Of a DNA stretch of 64,000 nt, positions 1 through 8,734 are shown piece after piece. This DNA is from an uncultured Gammaproteobacteria bacterium. Lineage in GTDB: Bacteria; Pseudomonadota; Gammaproteobacteria; Berkiellales; Berkiellaceae. The translations under genes were made by a program, and so were the position numbers. The stretch is taken from NCBI GenBank assembly GCA_902826485.1, contig CADEEZ010000001.1, forward strand, positions 106,080-170,079, in the 5' to 3' direction. Position 1 is the first letter of the stretch, and each line of letters opens with the position of its first letter. Under the pieces are notes generated by a model. It saw only the letters and a list, made by a program, of their open reading frames with translations, did not search any database and was not told where the DNA came from.

Positions 1-2
1 AG

Positions 3-599
3 CAAGCGCTGGCCGATGCCCTCGATCAGAAAAAGCTCGACTATGAGCTAAATCCAGGAGAAGGGGCCTTTTATGGTCCAAAAGTTGAATTTTCGCTCCA
101 AGATTCTTTAGGACGGGTATGGCAGTGCGGCACGGTACAGGTCGATTTTTCGATGCCAAACCGGTTAGGGGCAGCTTATATAGACGAACATAACCAAAAG
201 AAAGTACCTGTTATGGTCCATCGGGCCATTGTCGGATCATTAGAACGGTTTATCGGCATACTAATAGAAGAATTTGCCGGCTCATTTCCTTATTGGTTGG
301 CACCCGTTCAGGTTGTGGTGATGAATATCACGACAGGACAGGAGGATTATGTTAACTCACTCATGGAAAAACTTCAGATTTCGGGTGTAAGAGCAATCGC
401 TGACTTGAGAAATGAAAAGATAGGGTTTAAAATCCGGGAACACACTATTCAGCGAATTCCGTATTTGCTGGTGGTGGGTGACAAAGAAGTGGCAAACCAT
501 ACGGTTTCCCTTCGGACTCGAGAGGGTCAAGATTTAGGCACGTTAGAAATTAATGACTTAGTTGAAAAACTTAAATCTGAAAATAACGTGACTATATAG
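3..599 (+). CDS. thrS: threonyl-tRNA synthetase, 3' part
   Basis: C-terminal ~198 codons of ThrRS; the gene starts before the window. The enzyme charges tRNA-Thr in the cytoplasm. The first residues hold the class II core segment [12 protein letters not shown], then [16 protein letters not shown] and the motif 3 region ([19 protein letters not shown]). The last ~100 residues form the HGTP anticodon-binding domain ([11 protein letters not shown] ... [11 protein letters not shown]). It ends TAG, with infC 44 nt downstream, the usual gammaproteobacterial thrS-infC-rpmI-rplT order. Nothing in the visible part looks broken. Confidence 0.97.
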   Translation, partial: QALADALDQKKLDYELNPGEGAFYGPKVEFSLQDSLGRVWQCGTVQVDFSMPNRLGAAYIDEHNQKKVPVMVHRAIVGSLERFIGILIEEFAGSFPYWLAPVQVVVMNITTGQEDYVNSLMEKLQISGVRAIADLRNEKIGFKIREHTIQRIPYLLVVGDKEVANHTVSLRTREGQDLGTLEINDLVEKLKSENNVTI

Positions 600-643
600 T
601 AATTTAATTTTTTTTATTTTTATCCACTTAGGAGGGATGGCCA

Positions 644-1174
644 ATTAGCTCGAATAAAAAGTCGCGGGTACGTGTTAACGCTTTAATCACCGCACCCATT
701 GTTCGTTTAGTTGATCCAGATGGTTTGCTTCCACCCAATGAACTGGGTGTAATGAAGCGTCATGAGGCGCTTTTAAAGGCAGAACGTGTTGGTTTGGATC
801 TGGTCGAGGTTTCTCCGAATGCTGAGCCACCTGTGGTTCGGGTCATGGATTATGGAAAGTTTATTTTTGAAGAGAAAAAAACCAAAAAGAAACAATCTAT
901 TCAGAAGATAAAAGAAATTAAGTTACGTCCGGTAACGGACGAAGGGGATTATCAGGTAAAACTACGCAACCTGATTAAATTCCTAAACGAAGGAGACAAG
1001 GTAAAAATTACCTTGCGCTTTAGAGGACGCGAAATTACCCATCAAGATCTTGGTATGAAGGTCATGGACAGATTACGCGAAGACACTAAAGAAGTGGGCT
1101 TAGTCGATCAAATGCCGCGCCTTGAAGGTAAGCAAATGGTGATGATGCTCTCTCCTAAAAAAGCGAAGGCGTAA
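644..1174 (+). CDS. infC: translation initiation factor IF-3, AUU start
   Basis: IF-3 binds the 30S subunit, blocks premature joining with 50S and checks start-codon choice. The frame opens upstream of the first conventional start codon. An ATT at 644 follows a strong Shine-Dalgarno AGGAGGG (630-636) by 7 nt and gives [20 protein letters not shown], matching the IF-3 N-terminus (176 residues in all). The conserved [15 protein letters not shown] linker and the C-terminal IF-3 domain (RPVTDEGDY ... [10 protein letters not shown]) follow. In E. coli the rare AUU start lets IF-3 repress its own translation, and the same is inferred here. It sits between thrS and rpmI. Confidence 0.96.
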   Translation: MSSNKKSRVRVNALITAPIVRLVDPDGLLPPNELGVMKRHEALLKAERVGLDLVEVSPNAEPPVVRVMDYGKFIFEEKKTKKKQSIQKIKEIKLRPVTDEGDYQVKLRNLIKFLNEGDKVKITLRFRGREITHQDLGMKVMDRLREDTKEVGLVDQMPRLEGKQMVMMLSPKKAKA

Positions 1175-1198
1175 AATTGCTTAAATAGCGGAGTAGAA

Positions 1199-1399
1199 AT
1201 GAAAGTTAAATTAAAGACCAATAAAGGCGCGGCAAAACGCTTTAAAATCACCGGTACGGGTAAAGTGCGTTTCAGACGTGCTAAGCGCGCACATATACGC
1301 ACAAAGCAAACAGCGAAACAAGTTCGTGGTGCTCGTGCAAATGGCGTGTTGAAAGACTGCGATACACCATCTGTTATTCAGATGTTACCGTACGCATAA
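1199..1399 (+). CDS. rpmI: 50S ribosomal protein L35
   Basis: A 66-residue, very basic protein opening MKVKLKTNKGAAKRFKITG and carrying RRAKRAHIRTKQTAKQVR, the L35 pattern. It is a structural protein of the large ribosomal subunit. It lies 24 nt after infC and 25 nt before rplT in one transcription unit; a GGAG lies upstream of the ATG. In E. coli L20 represses this operon by binding the rpmI leader; no such RNA fold was worked out here. Length and position are normal. Confidence 0.97.
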   Translation: MKVKLKTNKGAAKRFKITGTGKVRFRRAKRAHIRTKQTAKQVRGARANGVLKDCDTPSVIQMLPYA

Positions 1400-1424
1400 T
1401 TTTATTTTTATTAGGTGAGTTAAA

Positions 1425-1781
1425 ATGGCAAGAGTTAAACGTGGTGTCGTAGCACACAGTCGTCACAAGAAAGTTTTAAAGAAAGCAAAGGGTTACTACG
1501 GAGCCCGTTCTAAGACCTATAAGATTGCTAAGCAATCAGTAATGAAGGCAGAACAATATGCTTACGAAGGTCGTAAACAACGTAAGCGTCAATTCAGAGC
1601 ACTTTGGATTGTTCGCGTTAACGCGGCAGCCAGAATTTGCGGAATGTCATACAGCCGTTTAATTGCTGGGTTGAAAAAAGCGGCAATTGATATCGATAGA
1701 AAAATGTTGGCTGATTTAGCCATATTTGATATGGATGCCTTTAAAAATTTAGCAGAAAAAGCGAAAGCAGCTCTAGCCTAA
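1425..1781 (+). CDS. rplT: 50S ribosomal protein L20
   Basis: A 118-residue ribosomal protein of standard length with [20 protein letters not shown], then [15 protein letters not shown], the RNA-binding N-terminal helix of L20. It is needed for early 50S assembly and is the usual autogenous repressor of infC-rpmI-rplT. The RBS is AGGTGAG. It is the last gene before a strong terminator at 1799-1839, which separates it from pheS. Confidence 0.98.
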   Translation: MARVKRGVVAHSRHKKVLKKAKGYYGARSKTYKIAKQSVMKAEQYAYEGRKQRKRQFRALWIVRVNAAARICGMSYSRLIAGLKKAAIDIDRKMLADLAIFDMDAFKNLAEKAKAALA

Positions 1782-1798
1782 ATTTTTGATGATGTCTT

Positions 1799-1839
1799 AA
1801 AAAGGGGGATAGATGTTGCCATCTTTCCCCCTTTTTTTT
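1799..1839 (+). terminator. rho-independent terminator after rplT / pheST leader
   Basis: AAAAAGGGGGATAGATG pairs with CATCTTTCCCCCTTTTT around a short loop and runs into eight T residues (1832-1839). It ends the ribosomal-protein unit. Because it lies 42 nt before pheS it could also act as an attenuator for pheST, as in enteric bacteria. A Phe-rich short frame begins inside it at 1813. Confidence 0.85.
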
Positions 1840-1890
1840 GGTTGTTTTTTTATTTTCACACAATGTGAAGCGAGAACAAAATGGCTTTAG
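1813..1890 (+). CDS. possible Phe-rich leader peptide of pheST
   Basis: A 25-codon frame starts at ATG 1813 inside the terminator stem and stops at TAG 1888-1890, overlapping the pheS start by 10 nt. Its product begins MLPSFPLFFGCFFIFTQC, with six Phe among the first 15 residues. The E. coli pheST attenuator uses the Phe-rich leader PheM. Against a real leader: the T-rich terminator tail itself creates TTT codons, the Phe codons lie after the hairpin rather than before it, and the only ribosome-binding site is the GGGGG run inside the stem. Confidence 0.25.
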   Translation: MLPSFPLFFGCFFIFTQCEARTKWL

Positions 1891-2915
1891 ATCAAGCAGA
1901 ATTAAATAAAATATTAGCCTCTGGCCAAAAAGCCATTCAAGACGCCAGCAGCCTGGCCCTATTAAATGATTGTCGCGTTGCCTATTTTGGCAAAAAAGGG
2001 CACATTACTGATCTCATGAAGCAATTAGGCAGCTTAAGCCCTGATCAGAAAAAAATTGCCGGCAAACAAATCAATGATATTAAACAAGCACTTGAACAAA
2101 GCTTACAAGATAAAAAAATCATATTAGAGCAATCAGCAGGGGATGCTGCTTTAAAAAATAACTATATAGATATTACTTTACCAGGCAGACAATCTTCTGT
2201 TGGGTCATTGCACCCCATTACCCATACTAAAAATAAAATCTGTGAAATTTTCAGAAAATTAGGGTTTGCTGTTGCCGAAGGCCCTGAGATAGAAAACGAA
2301 TTTTATAATTTCGAAGCTTTAAATATTGGCCCAAATCATCCAGCAAGAGCCATGCAAGATACGTTTTATTTTACCAATCAATTATTGCTCAGAACCCATA
2401 CCTCCCCTGTACAAATTAGATACATGCAAGAACACCCTGCGCCGATTAAAATGCTTGCGCCAGGCAGAGTGTATCGCTGCGATTTTGATGTTACCCACAC
2501 GCCCATGTTTCATCAAGTCGAAGGCTTGTTGGTAGATAAAACCTGCACTTTTAGTGATTTAAAATATATTATTAATTTATTTTTAAGCCATTTTTTCGAA
2601 AAAGATATTCCTACCCGTTTTAGGGCATCTTATTTTCCATTTACCGAACCTTCTGCTGAAGTCGATATTCAGTGCGTACAATGCCAAGGCGCGGGTTGTC
2701 GAATTTGTAAACAAACCGGTTGGTTAGAAGTTATGGGTTGTGGCATGGTTCACCCTAAAGTATTAGAAAACGGGGGAATTAACCCCGAAGAGTATACAGG
2801 CTATGCTTTTGGCATGGGCGTAGAACGGTTTGCGATGTTAAGTTATAGCGTAGATGACATTAGGGCTTTTTATGAAAATGATGTGCGCTTATTAAAACAA
2901 TTTTCAGGGGTGTAA
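1881..2915 (+). CDS. pheS: phenylalanyl-tRNA synthetase alpha subunit
   Basis: A 344-residue class II synthetase subunit that charges tRNA-Phe as an alpha2beta2 tetramer with PheT. It has an N-terminal helical region (1-100), then the catalytic core with HPITHTKNKICEIFRKLGF, RTHTSPVQIRYM and motif 2 around FRASYFPFTEPSAEVDI. An extra Cys cluster CVQCQGAGCRIC near residues 257-268, which E. coli PheS lacks, is followed by WLEVMGCGMVHPKVL and motif 3 GYAFGMGVERFAML. The stop is 1 nt before the pheT ATG, so the two are probably translationally coupled. Confidence 0.97.
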   Translation: MALDQAELNKILASGQKAIQDASSLALLNDCRVAYFGKKGHITDLMKQLGSLSPDQKKIAGKQINDIKQALEQSLQDKKIILEQSAGDAALKNNYIDITLPGRQSSVGSLHPITHTKNKICEIFRKLGFAVAEGPEIENEFYNFEALNIGPNHPARAMQDTFYFTNQLLLRTHTSPVQIRYMQEHPAPIKMLAPGRVYRCDFDVTHTPMFHQVEGLLVDKTCTFSDLKYIINLFLSHFFEKDIPTRFRASYFPFTEPSAEVDIQCVQCQGAGCRICKQTGWLEVMGCGMVHPKVLENGGINPEEYTGYAFGMGVERFAMLSYSVDDIRAFYENDVRLLKQFSGV

Positions 2916-2916
2916 C

Positions 2917-4992
2917 ATGCGTTTTAGTTTAAACTGGTTAAAAACTTGGGTAAAAATAGATTTATCTCCTGAAGCCTTAAGTTCCGCGCTGACTTTATCT
3001 GGGTTAGAAGTTGATGCGATAGCCACAGATAAAACAGACAATGATATTTTGATAGATATCGATTTTACCCCTAACAGAGGAGATTGTTTATCTGCGCAAG
3101 GGCTAGCAAGAGAAATTGCCGCTAAAACGAACAGCGTATTTAATTCGGTATATGATTTTAAAAAGATCGATGAACTAGATATTGCGATGATTAAACCAGA
3201 TACTGTTTTCCCTATCAATATTTGTGAATCAGGCCAACCTCTTTGTCCGTTGTATTTAGGCCGAGTGATACAAGATATTGATCTGACAGCCCAAACACCC
3301 GATTGGCTAAAATTAAAATTAGAAAAAGCGGAAATTAAAATCATTCATCCGGTTGTCGATATTTTAAATTACGTGATGAGTGAACTAGGGCAGCCCATGC
3401 ATGCCTTTGATTTGAGCAAACTTGATTCAAAAATTAAAATTCGATTGGCTACCCATGGCGAAAAAATCAAATTATTAGATGGCAAAGAAGTAGAATTAAA
3501 AAATAATACGCTCATTATTTCAGACAAAAACAACCCGATTGCCATAGCGGGTGTGATGGGAGGCTTAGACAGTGGGGTGACTGCGAATACCACCCACTTA
3601 TTTTTAGAAAGTGCATGGTTTACCCCAGAGGCGATTGCCGGCAAAGCCAGACAATATGGTTTGCACACTGATGCTTCCTACCGTTTTGAACGAGGCGTAG
3701 ATTATCAGCTGCCTTATCAAGCCATGTTATTGGCCACTAATTTAATAGTCTCGATATGTGGCGGGAAGCCTGGTGAGATTACGCGTCAAGTTACCCCTGC
3801 ATTACCGCTTCAACTCTCCAGAATCAATTTAAGATTAGCCAAAGTAACGAAATTACTGGGTATTGCGTTAGACACAAAAGTTATCGATAATATTTTAACC
3901 CGATTAGGGTGTGAATGTGTGTGGGCTTCTGATAATCAACAATGTGATGTCACCATACCGAGCTATCGATATGATCTGAAATTAGAAGTAGATTTAATTG
4001 AAGAACTGGCCAGAATCTATGGCTATGAAAATATCCCCGCTGAACCGAGTTTAACTATCCAAGTGTTAGATAACATAGACTCAGGTTTAACTTTACATCG
4101 TGTAAAACAGCATTTAGTCGGGCTAGGGTATCGAGAAGTGATTACCTATAGTTTTGTTCCTCCCAAACTCGATGCTTTATTAAATCCAGAAGTTCAGGGT
4201 ATAAGTTTAGCTAATCCTATTTCTCAAGAAATGTCGATGATGCGTACGAGTTTATTACCTGGGTTGATTCAAACCCTTCAGTTTAATTTAGCACGCCAGG
4301 TATCCAATTTAGCCATTTTTGAATCTGGATTGAGTTTTTATTATGAGGGCGAAGCGCTCATTCAGCAAAACAGACTTGCTGGATTGATTTATGGTAAACG
4401 CTACGAAGATACTTGGGCTGATCCTAAGCAATCTGTCGATTTTTTTGATATTAAAGCCCATATTGAAAGTTTAATTAAACTCAAAAAAGGGAATTTAGAA
4501 GAGTTAGTGTGGGAACGTGCTAGTCATCCTAGCTTTCATCCGGGTCAATCGGCTGAAATTCGATATAAAGATAACCTCATCGGATGGGTAGGGGCGCTAG
4601 CGCCTAGCATGCTTGCTAAGCTAGATATTATAGAGCCTGCCTATTATTTTGAATTGAAAGTCGATGCCTTGTTAGAAACGCCAGAGGTGCGATATAACAA
4701 GTTTTCCGCTTTTCCTTCTACAAGGCGAGATTTGGCTTTTATCGTCCCAGAAGAGGTTTTGGCACAGAGTATTTTGGCCGAAATTCGAGAGCGAGACACA
4801 AGTATTATTCAAGATAGCTTTATTTTTGACGTCTATCGGGGTAAAAATATTGAGACAGGCAAAAAAAGTTTGGCTGTTGGTATTTTATTTCAGCATCCAA
4901 CTCGCACTTTGGTAGAATCTGAGGTAGAGGAAGTGGTTACGGCTATTATTAATAATTTAAGAAATAAGTTCGGAATTGTACTAAGGGATTAA
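2917..4992 (+). CDS. pheT: phenylalanyl-tRNA synthetase beta subunit lacking the B2 domain
   Basis: Partner of PheS; the beta subunit recognises tRNA and edits mischarged Tyr-tRNA. The product has 691 residues, against about 795 in E. coli. The N-terminus [12 protein letters not shown] ... LSGLEVDAI passes within about ten residues into [20 protein letters not shown], which in the usual protein lies ~100 residues later. The whole EMAP/OB-fold tRNA-binding (B2) domain is therefore absent. The B3/B4 editing region ([33 protein letters not shown]), B5, the catalytic-like core and the C-terminal FDX-ACB domain ([15 protein letters not shown] ... [14 protein letters not shown]) are intact and in frame, so this is a clean domain loss rather than a pseudogene. 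Confidence 0.95.
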   Translation: MRFSLNWLKTWVKIDLSPEALSSALTLSGLEVDAIATDKTDNDILIDIDFTPNRGDCLSAQGLAREIAAKTNSVFNSVYDFKKIDELDIAMIKPDTVFPINICESGQPLCPLYLGRVIQDIDLTAQTPDWLKLKLEKAEIKIIHPVVDILNYVMSELGQPMHAFDLSKLDSKIKIRLATHGEKIKLLDGKEVELKNNTLIISDKNNPIAIAGVMGGLDSGVTANTTHLFLESAWFTPEAIAGKARQYGLHTDASYRFERGVDYQLPYQAMLLATNLIVSICGGKPGEITRQVTPALPLQLSRINLRLAKVTKLLGIALDTKVIDNILTRLGCECVWASDNQQCDVTIPSYRYDLKLEVDLIEELARIYGYENIPAEPSLTIQVLDNIDSGLTLHRVKQHLVGLGYREVITYSFVPPKLDALLNPEVQGISLANPISQEMSMMRTSLLPGLIQTLQFNLARQVSNLAIFESGLSFYYEGEALIQQNRLAGLIYGKRYEDTWADPKQSVDFFDIKAHIESLIKLKKGNLEELVWERASHPSFHPGQSAEIRYKDNLIGWVGALAPSMLAKLDIIEPAYYFELKVDALLETPEVRYNKFSAFPSTRRDLAFIVPEEVLAQSILAEIRERDTSIIQDSFIFDVYRGKNIETGKKSLAVGILFQHPTRTLVESEVEEVVTAIINNLRNKFGIVLRD

Positions 4993-4997
4993 TTACT

Positions 4998-5324
4998 ATG
5001 ACGCTAACTAAAGCAGAATTATCGGAATCATTATCACAGCAGGTGAATATTCAAAAAGGTGAAGCCAAGGAATTAGTCGATTATGTCTTTGAAGAGATTC
5101 GAAGAGCGTTAGAAAAAGGCGATGAAGTAAAAATCTCAGGTTTTGGTAATTTTGAATTAAAAAACAAAAACCAACGCCCGGGCCGTAACCCTAAAACAGG
5201 CGAAGACGTTGCCATAGAAGCCAGAAGGGTCGTTACCTTTAAGCCAGGTCAAAAGCTGAAGGATAGAGTTGAACACCATGGTTCAACTAATTCTGAAAAC
5301 AGTGAGCAAGAAAAAGTTACATAA
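4998..5324 (+). CDS. ihfA: integration host factor alpha subunit
   Basis: A 108-residue HU/IHF-family DNA-bending protein. [12 protein letters not shown], the dimer-forming helices, [25 protein letters not shown] (the beta-arm with the Pro that intercalates into DNA) and the family signature are all present. IhfA after pheT is the classical gammaproteobacterial arrangement and separates it from HU and IhfB. The last ~15 residues ([13 protein letters not shown]) are a polar tail. It starts 5 nt after pheT and belongs to the same unit. Confidence 0.96.
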   Translation: MTLTKAELSESLSQQVNIQKGEAKELVDYVFEEIRRALEKGDEVKISGFGNFELKNKNQRPGRNPKTGEDVAIEARRVVTFKPGQKLKDRVEHHGSTNSENSEQEKVT

Positions 5325-5332
5325 CTAAGTTG

Positions 5333-5360
5333 TTGCTTTTATTTTTAATTCCTTTAGAAT
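5333..5360 (+). promoter_or_regulatory. sigma-70-like promoter for tRNA-Pro
   Basis: -35 TTGCTT (5333-5338), 16-nt spacer, -10 TAGAAT (5355-5360). This would start transcription about 10 nt before the tRNA at 5378. Read by eye only. Confidence 0.55.
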
Positions 5361-5377
5361 TCAAGTCCTGCTTTTTT

Positions 5378-5454
5378 CGGGGCGTAGCGCAGCCTGGTAG
5401 CGTACATGCATGGGGTGCATGTGGTCGGAGGTTCAAATCCTCCCGTCCCGACCA
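5378..5454 (+). tRNA. tRNA-Pro (GGG)
   Basis: A 77-nt cloverleaf: acceptor stem CGGGGCG pairs with CGTCCCG (one G-U), D arm GCGC...GCGT, anticodon stem CATGC/GCATG with loop ATGGGGT and anticodon GGG at 5412-5414, T arm GGAGGTTCAAATCCTCC, and an encoded 3' CCA. It reads the CCC and CCU proline codons. It resembles the E. coli tRNA-Pro(GGG) gene. The accessory block begins directly downstream, so this tRNA is a candidate integration site. Confidence 0.96.
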
Positions 5455-5542
5455 ATTTAAGTCTGAAATACTCAGAAAACTCTTAACTAAAATTTTTTTG
5501 GGGACCAACTGGGCACCAAATTATTGTTTAGTTTTTCAACTT

Positions 5543-5569
5543 AGTTTAAGATCCAGCTTTTCTTAAACT
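5543..5569 (+). promoter_or_regulatory. inverted repeat before kinase-like gene
   Basis: AGTTTAAG (5543-5550) and CTTAAACT (5562-5569) form a perfect 8-bp inverted repeat with an 11-nt gap, ending 16 nt before the start codon at 5586. It could be an operator or an mRNA hairpin. No regulator is known. Confidence 0.3.
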
Positions 5570-5585
5570 TAGCAGGTATAAAAAT

Positions 5586-7145
5586 ATGATTACATTTGTG
5601 CGTAACGGGGTTGTTGTATTCGATTTTGCCTGGTTGGTGAATCCTTATACCTGGACAGGAAAAATAGGCCTAGGAATTGGCCTACCCGTCTTAACAAAAG
5701 TATTTCTGCAATCCGATTTTTATCGAAATAATTCACCTTTTACTAAAGCATATAATCAAAAGCTCCGTGCGGAAATTGAAACTAAATTGCCGGATAATTT
5801 ACCCAATTTGAATCCGCATCAACAAGCACAAGCATTCCCTGCTTTGAGTTTTGAAGGCATTGCCAATCTTCAGAAAGAGGGTTTTATTCATGTTAAAAAT
5901 TCGTCTGAAATGCCAGCAAGTTTTCAGATTACTGTTACCTCCACCCAAAAAACGTATCAAATTTTTAATACAGAGCAATTAGGTGCGGGTGCTTTTGGTG
6001 AAGCATTCATCGGTCAAGATACCCGCTCTGGAGAATGGGTTGCCGTTAAAATGCAGCCACTCAGAAACATTGCTAAAGAACAAGATGTTTTAATAGAAAA
6101 TAGCTATTTATTGGCAGATCGTAAATTGCTTGGGCAAGCCATTTACGAAAAAAATGGGGATCCATATCTATTGTCCATTATGCCGCTGTTTGTTAAAGAT
6201 AGCCCAAGGCACTGTAGCTCGAGTGAAAAAATAGATTTTTTAATGGCGGTTGCCAATGAGCTTAAGCGCTTACATCAAAAAAATAAAATTCATAGCGACT
6301 TGCATCTTGGAAATGTGTGCTGGAATAAAGCAGAAGGCATCGCACATTTAATTGACTACGGATCTATTGTGGACACGGAAGATCCGTTTGATACCTCATC
6401 TCGTTATGTTCCTAAGCTATACACGCCGCCTGAGTCGTTATTTGGGCTCGGATTATTACATGTTAAAGCAGGAGATATTTATTCTCTAGGATGCATGGCA
6501 CGCCAATTGTTTGAAAACACGAACAATGCGCGTTTAAAATCCCTTATTTCAAAGATGCAACATTCTCTCTTTTTTATGAGACCTTCTTTAGATGTCATTA
6601 TTGGCGAATTAGTCAAAATCAAAGTCTTTGCTAATGATCTCATCGAAAAACCGCTAACAGTTTCTAATAATGCAGATCAGGAATGCCTTAATAAGGTGCA
6701 TGAAGAAATAGCACAGTATAAATTGATATTACAAAAGCTTGATGCGGAAATAGCGATTCTTAAAGATGAAAGTAACTCAGGTGTCGATTATATTCATTTA
6801 GCTATGAAAATAAAAGAAAAGAGCATTTACCAAAAACAGTTACAAAGATTAATAGGGTCCATTGAATTGTTTCATCAATTTCAAATTCCAATCAAACCTC
6901 AGAATATTGATGAATTACAAAAAGATCTCAAACAACTTGTCACCTTAAAATCAGATTATCAGCCTTCAATGGTCATCGAGGAGAAAGGGGCTGATTTTGT
7001 GTATGATGAGCTTTTTCACAAGACATTACTCATGCAGTTTGATCATAATGATTTACTTGAAGCAGCGCTTGCCAAGGGTTCTTTAGATCATCAGCAAACT
7101 GATGAGCTATCTAAGAATAAAAAAAATAAACAATTTTTATCTTAA
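5586..7145 (+). CDS. eukaryotic-type protein kinase-like protein, candidate effector
   Basis: A 519-residue protein. An N-terminal region of ~120 residues has no recognisable fold but contains a hydrophobic stretch (20-40). A kinase-fold domain follows: glycine loop LGAGAFGEAF (~131-138), VAVK lysine (~155), a catalytic loop HSDLHLGNV (~236) in place of HRDxxxxN, and the metal-binding motif as IDYGS rather than DFG (~255). Later come YTPPESLF and AGDIYSLGCMARQLF. The HxDxxxxN and D(Y)G residues needed for phosphotransfer are kept, so activity is plausible. Residues ~360-450 look coiled-coil. No signal peptide or membrane anchor is evident. Its place after a tRNA and its domain type suggest a secreted effector; that is inference. 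Confidence 0.75.
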   Translation: MITFVRNGVVVFDFAWLVNPYTWTGKIGLGIGLPVLTKVFLQSDFYRNNSPFTKAYNQKLRAEIETKLPDNLPNLNPHQQAQAFPALSFEGIANLQKEGFIHVKNSSEMPASFQITVTSTQKTYQIFNTEQLGAGAFGEAFIGQDTRSGEWVAVKMQPLRNIAKEQDVLIENSYLLADRKLLGQAIYEKNGDPYLLSIMPLFVKDSPRHCSSSEKIDFLMAVANELKRLHQKNKIHSDLHLGNVCWNKAEGIAHLIDYGSIVDTEDPFDTSSRYVPKLYTPPESLFGLGLLHVKAGDIYSLGCMARQLFENTNNARLKSLISKMQHSLFFMRPSLDVIIGELVKIKVFANDLIEKPLTVSNNADQECLNKVHEEIAQYKLILQKLDAEIAILKDESNSGVDYIHLAMKIKEKSIYQKQLQRLIGSIELFHQFQIPIKPQNIDELQKDLKQLVTLKSDYQPSMVIEEKGADFVYDELFHKTLLMQFDHNDLLEAALAKGSLDHQQTDELSKNKKNKQFLS

Positions 7146-7151
7146 CCTGAA

Positions 7152-7343
7152 ATGTTGACCAAACAAATTATGAAAAAAAATAATATTTTTCCTTGCCAGA
7201 AGGGTATAAAATTTGTCAAGCACGGAAATCAATTGGCGTGTCAATTTTATGAAAAAGAGGGTGGTGTGAAAATGGATGAAACCATGATAAAAATAGCGAA
7301 TAAAAACTATAAAACCATTGCGTATAAATTTGTCTCACTATGA
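7152..7343 (+). CDS. small hypothetical protein
   Basis: A 63-codon frame between the kinase-like gene and the APH-like gene, sharing ATGA with the next start. The product is Lys-rich (QIMKKNNIFPCQKGIKFV ... ANKNYKTIAYKFVSL) and matches nothing I recognise. There is no clear ribosome-binding site, and an internal ATG at 7170 is an alternative start. The overlap with the next gene is the main argument that it is translated; it could be chance. Confidence 0.3.
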   Translation: MLTKQIMKKNNIFPCQKGIKFVKHGNQLACQFYEKEGGVKMDETMIKIANKNYKTIAYKFVSL

Positions 7344-8341
7344 TAGAAAAATTACCCCTTTCAAGCCAACAAATTATCGATAGCCTAAAAACCAATTACG
7401 GTCTTAATGTTATCTCATTGATATTGCTTCCCTTGGGAGCGGATATAAACGCTTCAGTATACAAAGCTCAAGCCAAAGATAAGTCTTATTTTTTAAAATT
7501 AAAACACGGGCACCAGCATGAATTTAGTGTTGTGTTAGCGAGATTTTTGTATGACTCAGGCATATCACAAGTTATTCCCCCTGTTAATACGCTCCAAGGT
7601 CAACCTATCTTGTTAATTTCTGATTGTACCCTGATTGTGTATCCCTTTATTGAAGGACAAGATGGCTTTAGTCGCAACCTCACAGAAGAGCAATGGATCA
7701 CCCTAGGCAAAGCGATGAGGCAAGTTCACGAAACAAATATACCATTATCAATTCAAAATCAGATCCGGCGAGAAGGTTACGCACCTAAATGGCGTGAGGC
7801 TGTTCGATTACTTTACCCGTATGTGAAAGATGAACACTATGGTGATGAAGTTGCATTAAAATTATTGAAATTTATGAAAGAAAATCTTGCATTAATTCAT
7901 CGCCTAGTAGACACAGCTGAACAATTAAGTCAAAAAATAAAAGAACATTCACCTAAGTTTGTGCTTTGCCATTCAGATATTCATGGGGGCAATGTATTAA
8001 TAGATAACAAAAATACGCTTTACATAGTCGATTGGGATGAACCCATCATGGCGCCCATCGAGCGCGATCTCATGTTTATTGGCGGTGGAGTCGCTAATGT
8101 TTGGAATAATCCACATGAAGAAGCACTTTTTTATCAAGGCTATGGAAAGACAGAGATTAATCCGACAATTTTGGCCTATTATCGTCATGAAAGAATTGTA
8201 CAAGATATTGCAGAATATGGCCAAGCGTTGTTATTAAGCACTGTTGGAGGGGAGGGCAGAGAGATTATGTATCAGCACTTTATAGATATGTTTGAACCCA
8301 ATGGTGTGGTGGATATCGCATTTAAAAGTATCGCGCTATAG
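7340..8341 (+). CDS. APH(9)-like spectinomycin phosphotransferase family protein
   Basis: A 333-residue aminoglycoside phosphotransferase-fold protein. It resembles, along its length, the APH(9)-Ia spectinomycin kinase described from Legionella pneumophila, recalled from memory: shared stretches include KSYFLKLKHG, FVLCHSDIHGGNVLID (Brenner motif, catalytic Asp), YIVDWDEPIMAPIERDLMFIGGG and YYRHERIVQDIA. The reaction would be ATP-dependent phosphorylation of a small hydroxylated substrate in the cytoplasm; the true substrate is unproven. It sits between a kinase-like gene and a minus-strand secreted gene and ends in a strong hairpin. Confidence 0.85.
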   Translation: MIEKLPLSSQQIIDSLKTNYGLNVISLILLPLGADINASVYKAQAKDKSYFLKLKHGHQHEFSVVLARFLYDSGISQVIPPVNTLQGQPILLISDCTLIVYPFIEGQDGFSRNLTEEQWITLGKAMRQVHETNIPLSIQNQIRREGYAPKWREAVRLLYPYVKDEHYGDEVALKLLKFMKENLALIHRLVDTAEQLSQKIKEHSPKFVLCHSDIHGGNVLIDNKNTLYIVDWDEPIMAPIERDLMFIGGGVANVWNNPHEEALFYQGYGKTEINPTILAYYRHERIVQDIAEYGQALLLSTVGGEGREIMYQHFIDMFEPNGVVDIAFKSIAL

Positions 8342-8355
8342 AAAGCTATAGCGCG
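8332..8355 (+). terminator. hairpin terminator after APH-like gene
   Basis: A perfect 10-bp stem CGCGCTATAG/CTATAGCGCG with a 4-nt loop, overlapping the stop codon. A T-rich run lies ~13 nt later rather than directly after the stem, so termination efficiency is uncertain. It separates convergent genes. Confidence 0.55.
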
Positions 8356-8375
8356 AATGACGTTATTATTATTTT

Positions 8376-8696
8376 TTAGCGTTGAATTGTAAAATAGGTT
8401 GGATCAGGCGCATAGCAATTCCAAGTTGCTCTGTCTGCCCCTATTTGCACATTAATAGAAACGACATCTATATTGACTAAATCTGGTCTTTTATCTAGAA
8501 AACAAGCACGTTCTTTACCATCTATAACCACATACTGAAAATCTTTTGCGACTTTGTAAGTGCCAGGAACGACATAAAGTTCGCCTTGTTTTTCAAGTAC
8601 CACGGGGTGACTCGTGATGATGATTTTTTCAGCAAAAGCGTTGGCGCTAAAAGCTGCAAGAGATAAAATAGCGCCTTTGATAAAAATGTTATTCAT
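8376..8696 (-). CDS. small exported protein of unknown function
   Basis: A 106-residue protein with a clear signal peptide (MNNIFIKGAILSLAAFSANAFA, cut after AFA). The mature part is about 84 residues with two Cys (ACFLDK; WNCYAPD) that could form one disulfide. The start is supported by AAGGAG 6 nt upstream. I recognise no family. It is first of three minus-strand exported or membrane proteins lying between the APH-like gene and the large hydrolase-kinase gene. Periplasmic or secreted location is inferred from the signal peptide. Confidence 0.7.
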   Translation of the reverse strand: MNNIFIKGAILSLAAFSANAFAEKIIITSHPVVLEKQGELYVVPGTYKVAKDFQYVVIDGKERACFLDKRPDLVNIDVVSINVQIGADRATWNCYAPDPTYFTIQR

Positions 8697-8734
8697 AAAA
8701 ACTCCTTAAATGTTTGTAATATATCATGAGAAAC

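Noticed and set aside
5317..5508. Minus-strand frame over tRNA-Pro
   Set aside because: Its protein is the translated tRNA, a common false gene.
5330..5566. Open frame across tRNA-Pro on the plus strand
   Set aside because: It reads through the tRNA cloverleaf; the coding potential is an artefact.
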